Source of the DNA: Chryseolinea serpens
GTDB taxonomy: Bacteria > Bacteroidota > Bacteroidia > Cytophagales > Cyclobacteriaceae
Length of the DNA stretch: 64,000 nt
Assembly: GCF_900129725.1 (NCBI RefSeq)
Contig: NZ_FQWQ01000001.1
Span: forward strand, 310,001-374,000
Direction of reading: 5' to 3'
In this document: positions 57,767-64,000 of the stretch, in pieces
Numbering within the stretch: the first letter of the stretch is position 1
Layout: each line of letters starts with the position of its first letter
Made by a program: the position numbers and the translations under genes
Notes under the pieces: model-generated
What the model was told of the DNA's origin: nothing
Databases searched by the model: none
The model's input: the letters and a program-made list of their open reading frames with translations, nothing else

Positions 57767-57991
57767 TTACAACGTAATTTGCTTTGGGTGCCTAAGCCTG
57801 TAGATACCCACGGAATGAATGACGACGGCGACAAAACTCCCAATGACAATGGGGACAGCACCCATAAGCAAACCATAAACGATGTAAAGGGTGTTTGCCA
57901 GCAGCGATAAAACCCTCAGACGCAGAATGTCTTTCATTGTCATGGAGGTCAGGTTCAGGGTAAGGGCTAAAAAACCTAAAGCAGTTGTCAT
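57767..57991 (-). CDS. small two-to-three-helix membrane protein
   Basis: This 74-residue protein has hydrophobic helices at residues 3-18 and about 28-64 (VLSLLANTLYIVYGLLMGAV; PIVIGSFVAVVIHSVGIYRL). The spacing and wording resemble the YgjV-type or SWEET-like small membrane proteins, but the similarity is weak. It lies between the GNAT gene (37 bases upstream) and the hydrolase gene, in one operon. Confidence 0.6.
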   Translation of the reverse strand: MTTALGFLALTLNLTSMTMKDILRLRVLSLLANTLYIVYGLLMGAVPIVIGSFVAVVIHSVGIYRLRHPKQITL

Positions 57992-58028
57992 TGCATAATA
58001 TTTTTAAGATTCATGGTACCCTAATGTG

Positions 58029-58556
58029 CTAACGGACTTCATTGCTTGCATAATTTAACAGCATGATATAGCAAGGGTTGAGATGCGTTTCAGTCAACTG
58101 AAATTGATCTGTGGCGGCAATCCGAAAGCCAAATTTTTCATAAAAGGCGATGGCCTTGGTATTTTTTAACCACACCACCAGCCACATTCCGTTTTGTCCA
58201 CGCGATTTTGAGTAATCGATATTGTGACGCATGAGCTTCGCGCCCAGCTTCAGGCCGTGAAAAGAATCCAGCAGGTAGATTTGATCCATTTTTGAAACAC
58301 GCTCCAGCGCAATTGCCGGGTGCTCCATAGAAAGCTCTATTTTGGAAAATCCGGCCACGGTATCCTCATGCTGGATGACGTGATAAATGTTTGCAGGGTC
58401 GGTCAGTTCCTTTTTTATCGCAGCGAGGTTGTATACCTTCTCCATGTAAGAAGCTATTTCATGTGCGGGTGCACTGTCCTTGTGGGACGTGTAAAAGGTT
58501 TTGGCACCCAGTTCGTGCAGCACTTCCGCATGTTGTAGCGTTGCTTTGATGATCAT
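58029..58556 (-). CDS. GNAT family N-acetyltransferase
   Basis: The 175-residue protein has the GNAT acetyl-CoA site in SFHGLKLGAKLMRHNIDYSK near residue 100, preceded by the strand MDQIYLLD and followed by GMWLVVWLKNTKAIAFYEKF. It is the first gene of a four-gene minus-strand operon and is divergent from the LysR gene at 58702, which may control it. The substrate is unknown. Confidence 0.88.
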   Translation of the reverse strand: MIIKATLQHAEVLHELGAKTFYTSHKDSAPAHEIASYMEKVYNLAAIKKELTDPANIYHVIQHEDTVAGFSKIELSMEHPAIALERVSKMDQIYLLDSFHGLKLGAKLMRHNIDYSKSRGQNGMWLVVWLKNTKAIAFYEKFGFRIAATDQFQLTETHLNPCYIMLLNYASNEVR

Positions 58557-58701
58557 TTGTGATCCATATTATTTAATCTCCAAGTTATGTCTCCCGAAAA
58601 CATCCCGTTGAATTCCTTTCGACACCTAAAACAAGGTAAATTGTATGATAATAAAAAATACTTAATTTGCATTGATCGATAACAATAATGAATCAATTGA
58701 A

Positions 58702-59595
58702 ATGACCACGGATCAACTGAAGAACTTCCTTGCCGTAGCCGAAGTGTTGAATTTCCACAAGGCAAGCCAGAGTATGTACATCGCGCAGCCCGCGTTGAGC
58801 CGGCAGATAAAAAATCTGGAAGATGAGGTGGGTGCTGAGTTATTTGACCGGACAAAAAAGCAGATCAAACTTACGGCGGCTGGCGTGTTCTTCAAAAATG
58901 AAGTTACGCGGATCCTTAAACATTTAGGGCAGGCACAAAAAACGGCTAGCCAGATCCACCAGGGTGAAGCCGGGGAAATAGCGATTGGACATGTGAGCTC
59001 GGCCATGTACTCCCTGTTGCCTTATTTTTTAAAGACGATCAAGACGACTTACCCTCACTTGAAAATTGGACTTTTAGAAACTTCCTGCAACATGATCTTT
59101 ACGAAGATCCTGGATCGCGAGCTCCATTTTGGAATCGTGCCAAACGAAGTTGGTCCCGGGGGAATTGAATCCGCGATGCTGTACAAAGAGAATTTTGTGG
59201 TGGTCATGCCAAAGAATTTGAAAATAAGTCTCAAGAAAAATGGCGACCTGAAACCCCTGGCAAATGCCGATTGGATCTTACCCGCCCGGGAAGATGGACA
59301 GGTATACCATGATCTGTTATACCGGATTTTTCAAAAAAACGGATTCACGCCCAAGGTAGTTTTTCAATCCCCAAATGCATCAACGAATTTGAGAATGGTA
59401 AGCGAGGGGCTAGGAGTGACCATCATTGCAAAGTCGGCTGTGAATGGGGTGAATCTGAATATAAAACATTTCGAGCTTACGGATATACCTTCAAAAGTTG
59501 AAATGCGATTTGTCTGGTCGAAGGAGCGGGGAGAAGAATTGAAAGAATACATCGAGCTTTTCCTGAAGATCTTCAGAGCGATACGAAGCAGCTGA
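58702..59595 (+). CDS. LysR family transcriptional regulator
   Basis: The 297-residue protein has the LysR winged helix (TTDQLKNFLAVAEVLNFHKA; AQPALSRQIKNLEDEVGAEL; residues 2-60) and a two-lobed effector domain (GEIAIGHVSSAMYSLLPYFL; SEGLGVTIIAKSAVNGVNLN). The ATG at 58702 is chosen because the helix-turn-helix begins directly after it. An ATTGAT/ATCAAT inverted repeat (58671-58697) lies just upstream and may be part of its site. It is divergent from the GNAT-led operon, the usual LysR target arrangement. Confidence 0.92.
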   Translation: MTTDQLKNFLAVAEVLNFHKASQSMYIAQPALSRQIKNLEDEVGAELFDRTKKQIKLTAAGVFFKNEVTRILKHLGQAQKTASQIHQGEAGEIAIGHVSSAMYSLLPYFLKTIKTTYPHLKIGLLETSCNMIFTKILDRELHFGIVPNEVGPGGIESAMLYKENFVVVMPKNLKISLKKNGDLKPLANADWILPAREDGQVYHDLLYRIFQKNGFTPKVVFQSPNASTNLRMVSEGLGVTIIAKSAVNGVNLNIKHFELTDIPSKVEMRFVWSKERGEELKEYIELFLKIFRAIRSS

Positions 59596-59666
59596 GCCGT
59601 CAAGGTCGTGCACACCGTTCTTTACGCCCCTACATGTCACTCAAGGAGGTGAAGATGTTTTTGCCG

Positions 59667-60134
59667 CTAACACATCCAGCCCTGGTTCCAGACCTCTTTC
59701 ACGGACCCTTTCTTCTTGCGCAGGTGATAGGTGAGGGCCAGGTAGATGAAATAGCTGACTTCCTCGGGAATGTCATCCTTTGCGTCGAGGATAATTCCCC
59801 GCGTGCTGTCGAACGTCAGCGGCGTCGTTACTTTTTGCTTGAACTCGTTCACCACGTTACTCTGGCAATGAACAAATATGCCGTACATCCCCTCCTGGGA
59901 GCCAACGCGATCGATCCGGAGGGTCGTCCCGCTTTGCGTTTCGCTGGTGAGGTAGCTGGGGGAGTCCCATTTCAGGGTCTCTTCGAGAGGGCCGACCCCG
60001 GAGGTTTTCGAAGCCACCTCGAAAATGAGTTTCCGCAGCACCAGGAGCCTTTTCCGGATCGCAGGAGGCGTTCTTTCAAATACGGCGGCTACCTTTTTTG
60101 ACTGAAAATCGTTTTTCATTGTTTTTTTATTCAT
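59667..60134 (-). CDS. DUF1801 family protein
   Basis: The 155-residue protein has the DUF1801 core: AIRKRLLVLRKLIFEVASKT, EETLKWDSPSYLT and RVGSQEGMYGIFVHCQSNVV. It is cytoplasmic and of unknown function, the third member of the superfamily in the window. Two in-frame ATGs (60134, 60119) are possible. It lies after the Pif1-like helicase with a strong hairpin between them and converges with the LysR gene. Confidence 0.85.
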   Translation of the reverse strand: MNKKTMKNDFQSKKVAAVFERTPPAIRKRLLVLRKLIFEVASKTSGVGPLEETLKWDSPSYLTSETQSGTTLRIDRVGSQEGMYGIFVHCQSNVVNEFKQKVTTPLTFDSTRGIILDAKDDIPEEVSYFIYLALTYHLRKKKGSVKEVWNQGWMC

Positions 60135-60143
60135 GACCCAATA

Positions 60144-60186
60144 CTCCGAAGTTCTCCTGACAAGGGTATGTCAGGAGAAAACGGAG
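60144..60186. other. strong intergenic hairpin
   Basis: TTCTCCTGACA (60152-60162) and TGTCAGGAGAA (60169-60179) form a perfect 11-bp stem with a 6-base loop, extended by an outer CTCCG/CGGAG stem. No T run follows on either strand, so it is not a standard intrinsic terminator. It lies just downstream of the helicase stop codon and could stabilise or process that mRNA. Confidence 0.55.
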
Positions 60187-60206
60187 GATATAGAAGAAAG
60201 TTAAAG

Positions 60207-62018
60207 TTAGGCCTGTTTTGCCGGGTTACTAATTGAGTTCCAGAACTCCACAAGACGCTGGTCTGGAATCACATCTTCTTTCCTTACGTTCCGCTTTAAC
60301 ACAATCCCGCTAAGCCTGCGGCAGCGACTCAATGCGGTGTAAAGTTGTCCGTTGACAAAAGCGCCCGAGCCAAGGTCGATAACAACATTGTCGAAGGTGA
60401 GGCCCTGACTCTTGTGAATCGTGATCGCCCAGGCGAGTCGCAATGGATATTGCAGAAATGTTCCTTTTATTTCGGATGTTATTTGGCGTTTGATTTTATC
60501 GTATTTGTACCCGCGATGTTCCCACTTCTCCCTGGTTACAACATGCACGTTTCCGTCGGCGAGTTTGACTTCAATAAAGTCATTCGCAATAAATTCGATC
60601 TTTCCGATGGTTCCGTTCACCCAGCGCCGCTCGGGGTCGTTTTTAACAAACATTACCTGTGCATAGCGTTTCAACTCCAATGTATGGTTTGACGGAGACC
60701 GGTCATCATTGAAGTCGCCTTTCACATCAGCATAGAAGACAAACTTTTGTTCGCGAAGCTGGTTAAGCCGGCGCTCGTTTTCTCTGTCTGCAATTGCGTT
60801 GATTGTGGTTAGTATGATTTCAAATTGATCCGTCTTTGGAATGTACGTCGGGTCAACGTTTCGATTTATTTTGTTTAAGTCTTCCTGGGAAATATCGCAA
60901 GTTCTGATGCGATCAAGTAGTTCGACGAATTCGAGATCCTCGCGCTGACGTTTTGGAATCTTAAACTCAAATAGGGTGGTTGATAGCTCACGATAAGCTT
61001 CAGAGTCGAAAAAATACGGGCTTCTGAATACCTCTGAAAACAGAGTCCGCTCCGTTTCATCGTTAACAGTAATCGGCGGCAATTGGAATATGTCGCCGAC
61101 AAAAAGAATTTGCTTGCCTCCAAATAACTGAGCCCGATTGCCTCCATTGTTTCGTAACGAAAAATCAATGGCTTCAAGTACATCAGATCGGAGCATTGAG
61201 ACTTCGTCGATGATAATGGTGTCCAGGTCCTCAAAAAGCTTTCTGGTCTGATGATCTTTGTCAAAAATCTTTATTTCCTCGTCGCCAGGCATTAGTGGCT
61301 TTGTCGGAAATCTGAAAAGGGAATGTATGGTGGATCCACCTACGTTAATCGCCGCGATGCCAGTAAAAGCTACTTTCACAATTTTCTTTTTTGTCGCTTG
61401 AGAGAAATAATGGATGAAAGTGGATTTACCCGTTCCTGCTTTACCTGTAATAAAAAAACTGTCGTTGGATTGTTCTATTCGATTGAAAAGGCCCTGTACC
61501 ACGTCGTCGTTTTCGTAGCCATCGGGGATCTTGAAGTCGCGCTTATACAATTCCGGTAGAGCATAGTCCTCAAAAATTAAGAGTTGCGATCGCCCCGTTT
61601 GAATATCAACAAAGTACAGTAGATCATTAATGTTATTCTTGTACGGATTAAAGTAATCAAAATCTTCATTCTGATGTGCGATCGTCCGAAGGATATAATA
61701 AGCCTTTTTCATGAACTGGTGATACTGTTCCGGGAAGTATTGCAGGTGCGCATCCAAGGCTTCCCTGGACAGCGTTAGGCCAATGAAATGAAGAAACTTC
61801 AATGTCTCATCTAATACATCACCTCGTTCCAGTGAGTAGATGGTGTTGTGGAAGGCCTTAAAGTCACAAGGATACTCTGGGGGATAGTCGTCGGTGCTCT
61901 TTCCGTAGAACAACTGGTGTGCGGTCTTATGGAGATAGGTTTTATTGTCCAAATCAACGAGGGGGCATTTTGCGAAATTGTCGATCCACTTCTTTCGATA
62001 ATTGTAGCTCTTAGCCAT
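60207..62018 (-). CDS. Pif1-like SF1B DNA helicase with unusual N-terminal region
   Basis: From the ATG at 62018 the 603-residue protein has a helicase core from about residue 170: Walker A FITGKAGTGKS (residues ~190-199), Walker B TIIIDEVSML, LFVGDIFQLPP, and C-terminal motifs AWAITIHKSQGLTFDNVVID and YTALSRCRRL. This core fits Pif1 5'-3' helicases that unwind structured DNA. The first 165 residues, all polar and helical (KWIDNFAKCPLVDLDNKTYL), match no domain I know and replace the usual short N-terminus. It stands alone; no defence or phage gene is adjacent. Confidence 0.9.
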   Translation of the reverse strand: MAKSYNYRKKWIDNFAKCPLVDLDNKTYLHKTAHQLFYGKSTDDYPPEYPCDFKAFHNTIYSLERGDVLDETLKFLHFIGLTLSREALDAHLQYFPEQYHQFMKKAYYILRTIAHQNEDFDYFNPYKNNINDLLYFVDIQTGRSQLLIFEDYALPELYKRDFKIPDGYENDDVVQGLFNRIEQSNDSFFITGKAGTGKSTFIHYFSQATKKKIVKVAFTGIAAINVGGSTIHSLFRFPTKPLMPGDEEIKIFDKDHQTRKLFEDLDTIIIDEVSMLRSDVLEAIDFSLRNNGGNRAQLFGGKQILFVGDIFQLPPITVNDETERTLFSEVFRSPYFFDSEAYRELSTTLFEFKIPKRQREDLEFVELLDRIRTCDISQEDLNKINRNVDPTYIPKTDQFEIILTTINAIADRENERRLNQLREQKFVFYADVKGDFNDDRSPSNHTLELKRYAQVMFVKNDPERRWVNGTIGKIEFIANDFIEVKLADGNVHVVTREKWEHRGYKYDKIKRQITSEIKGTFLQYPLRLAWAITIHKSQGLTFDNVVIDLGSGAFVNGQLYTALSRCRRLSGIVLKRNVRKEDVIPDQRLVEFWNSISNPAKQA

Positions 62019-62204
62019 TTGCAATCGTGATTTCGCGGGCGCGCGTTCATAATGAAGATAGGCATTTGACTGAAATTAACCAACTCCGGCAGAGATTGAG
62101 GGTCAAATATGAATGGGTTATTTTTCAGTACCAAACTTAATGATATGAAACCGTAGCGCACATAAAAGCCTGCAAGCCAGTATCCAGGAAAGTGGATATC
62201 CACA

Positions 62205-64000
62205 CTATTCCTCTCTCAAGAACTTTACAGGATTTACAAACGCCGCCCGCAACGATTCCTTAAGGACCGACAAAAACGCTAAGGAAGCAATAGCAAGCGC
62301 CGCCATCGCCAAGGCCTGCCAGCCGATGCCCGTGTGATAGGCAAAGGTGCTCAGCCAGAGATTCATCAAATAGTAAACTGTCGGGACGACAAGAATAAAT
62401 GAAAGGGCCGTGGTGGCCATGTAGGGCGCGGTGAGTCCCCAGGCAATGCGACCGATGCTGGAGCCGAGAACCTTCCGGATCCCAATCTCCTTCCGGCGCT
62501 GTTCCGCTGTGTAGGACGACACGGCATAAAGTCCGATGGCCGAAATGAAGATCGCGACCAGCGTGAAGTAGAAAATGATCTCGGAGAAGATCTTGTCGTC
62601 GGCGTGAAGCTGGTCGAAGCTGTCGGTCATTTGCACCAGCATGAAGGCTCCATCGGGATTGAATTGGCGCCATAATTTTTCGATCGTCGCGCGGGTGTCG
62701 GTTTCGTTGCCCTGCTGGAGACGCAGCGAAATAAAGTTACGCGCCCAGCGGTCGTCGTGTACAGCGTCGAGCATGACCATGGGACGGATCGTTGCATGAA
62801 CCGACTCCAGGTGGAAATCCTGCACAACGCCGATCACTTCACCTTTGAGGTATGTCGACCATTTGAGTTCCTTGCCGATGGCTGTGGTGGGTGTCCACCC
62901 AAAGGTTTTCGCTGCCGTTTCGTTGATGACAAAGGCCGCGGAGTCGGATGCGAGCTCGCTGTTGAAATTTCGCCCGCTGATAAAACGGATGCGGTAGGTA
63001 TCGGTGAATCCTTGTGTGATGTAGGAACTTTCCACTTGGATCGCATCGGGTACGCCGGGCAGCTCGACGATCCGGCGGTCAAAGTTGAGCGTGTTCACCG
63101 GGAGCCGCTGCGAATACCCGATCGACTCTACTCCCGGCAATGCGCGCAACCGGTTTTCAAATACCTGCGGGTTTTCAGAGAACGGTATCGCGACCACATG
63201 GTTCAGGGTTACGCCAAGGTCTTTCTTCCTGATAAATGATAGTTGTTCCGCTACGATCAGCGCCGAGAAGATCAGGATCCCCGAGATCGCCAGCTGCGCA
63301 AAAATGAGCGCGTTCCGGAAGCTAAAGGGACTGCGCAGCGACGCCTGCACGCGCTTGTTGCGGAAAGCATTAAGAATGCCATACCCCGACAACATCCACG
63401 CGGGAATATAGCCCGCGACCGCCACCACGAAAAGAAAGATGCCCGCCAATACCACCCCGAAATGCCAGTCCACCAGGCTTTGCCACGTGATGGACATGCC
63501 CGTAATTTCACTGAACACCGGCGACAAGGTGGCGACCAGCAATCCGGCACCAACGAGCGACAGCAAAAAGGCAAACGCCACTTCAGCAATGAACTGAACC
63601 AACAGCTGTCCGCGCACGGCGCCGAGTACTTTTCGCATGCCGACTTCCTTCAGCCGGCTCGTCATTTTCGCGAGCGAGATGTTGATGAAGTTTACGCAGC
63701 TCATGACCAGGATGAGCAAACCCGTAAAGATCATGATCCGGAGCAGCGCCATGCTTCCAACGGGCTTCATAGCACTTCCCGCATTCGAACCAAGGTGAAT
63801 CGTTGAAACCGGCTCAAGCGCAAAGGCGAATTTCTTATTTTGCTTTGCTGCAAACTCATCGGGGACGTATTTCTTGACAAAGGCCGGAAATTTCTCTTCG
63901 AGCGACGCGGCGGCTTTTGTGTCACGAAGTTCAACATACGTCCAGATCGATTTGAAGGACCCCCATCCATGACTCAGATCAGTAATCGATTGGAACGATG
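62205..64000 (-). CDS. FtsX/MacB-type ABC transporter permease, 5' end outside the window
   Basis: The frame stays open from the last base of the window to the stop codon at 62205; an internal Met at 63770 is not the start, because the upstream frame reads family sequence (AKQNKKFAFALEPVSTIHLG). The visible 598 residues cover the end of the first MacB core, three helices (MALLRIMIFTGLLILVMSCV), the coupling helix RLKEVGMRKVLGAVR, a full second core and three closing helices ending AAFVNPVKFLREE. No ATPase gene is adjacent. It is the third orphan permease of this family in the window. Confidence 0.9.
   Translation of the reverse strand, partial: SFQSITDLSHGWGSFKSIWTYVELRDTKAAASLEEKFPAFVKKYVPDEFAAKQNKKFAFALEPVSTIHLGSNAGSAMKPVGSMALLRIMIFTGLLILVMSCVNFINISLAKMTSRLKEVGMRKVLGAVRGQLLVQFIAEVAFAFLLSLVGAGLLVATLSPVFSEITGMSITWQSLVDWHFGVVLAGIFLFVVAVAGYIPAWMLSGYGILNAFRNKRVQASLRSPFSFRNALIFAQLAISGILIFSALIVAEQLSFIRKKDLGVTLNHVVAIPFSENPQVFENRLRALPGVESIGYSQRLPVNTLNFDRRIVELPGVPDAIQVESSYITQGFTDTYRIRFISGRNFNSELASDSAAFVINETAAKTFGWTPTTAIGKELKWSTYLKGEVIGVVQDFHLESVHATIRPMVMLDAVHDDRWARNFISLRLQQGNETDTRATIEKLWRQFNPDGAFMLVQMTDSFDQLHADDKIFSEIIFYFTLVAIFISAIGLYAVSSYTAEQRRKEIGIRKVLGSSIGRIAWGLTAPYMATTALSFILVVPTVYYLMNLWLSTFAYHTGIGWQALAMAALAIASLAFLSVLKESLRAAFVNPVKFLREE

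Noticed and set aside
61811-62203. A 130-codon minus-strand frame overlapping the helicase start
   Set aside because: Two thirds of it overlaps the helicase gene in another frame, and the remainder shows no motif.
63768-63790. A tRNA T-arm-like GGTTCGAAT on the minus strand
   Set aside because: It lies inside the permease coding frame, and no acceptor or anticodon stem surrounds it.
63767-63970. A 67-codon minus-strand frame that would end the permease at 63770
   Set aside because: The permease frame itself stays open to base 64000 and reads family sequence, so the gene is cut by the window edge, not by a start at 63770.

Overview
The window looks like a chromosomal segment of a Bacteroidota bacterium, most likely order Cytophagales (a Chryseolinea-like soil lineage is my guess, not proven). 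The evidence is: type IX secretion sorting domains on three secreted proteins (21049-26121, 26127-29924, 53435-54895), promoters that fit the Bacteroidota TTTG / TAnnTTTG pattern, FtsX/MacB-type permeases of the kind abundant in Cytophagales, and many small families typical of the group (AHSA1, DoxX, YdeI, DUF4256, DUF1801, DUF2200, DUF1059). Base composition is close to even, except for a GC-rich alpha/beta hydrolase at 3785-4630 and an AT-rich membrane gene at 20211-20948. I saw no rRNA, tRNA, CRISPR array or prophage.

Layout. 1-1401 is the 3' part of a membrane histidine kinase. 1494-2021 is an AhpD-like gene with a 60-bp upstream block that recurs at 7904-7963 in front of a GNAT gene. 2054-4769 is a candidate IS1182-type element: a transposase broken by one missing base, plus a foreign-looking hydrolase, between 16-bp inverted repeats. 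4777-7897 is a divergent module: MocR-type regulator against azoreductase plus DMT exporter, with three copies of TTTGTATA between them. 8439-11499 is a PadR regulator with a large permease. 11728-14693 is a run of small genes led by an ArsR repressor with two palindromic operators (AHSA1, DoxX, VOC, DUF4256, YdeI), followed by a MATE exporter. 16367-20053 carries a DUF1593 secreted hydrolase and a lipoprotein PQQ/cytochrome c dehydrogenase. 21049-29924 is a two-gene operon of giant type IX cargo proteins, including an M4 metallopeptidase.

30053-39314 is mixed metabolism and signalling: an aldo/keto reductase followed by a double-CMD/cupin protein, a second permease, a MORN-repeat protein, a Gfo/Idh oxidoreductase and a membrane PAS protein. 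39749-44801 is an oxidative module: a two-subunit molybdenum hydroxylase divergent from a quinohemoprotein alcohol dehydrogenase. 45154-50129 is the least explained part: a tightly spaced three-gene operon of a repeat-bearing membrane protein, a subtilisin-like protease without a signal peptide, and an exported protein with a barrel-like C-terminus.

50175-62018 holds small conserved genes, an amidohydrolase, a type IX beta-propeller protein, a DUF1624 membrane protein, a four-gene operon divergent from a LysR regulator, and a Pif1-like helicase. The window ends inside a third permease gene (62205-64000).

The best candidates for undescribed biology are the 45154-50129 operon, the repeated 60-bp promoter block, and the passenger-carrying insertion element. 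All calls come from reading translations and motifs; no database search was run.
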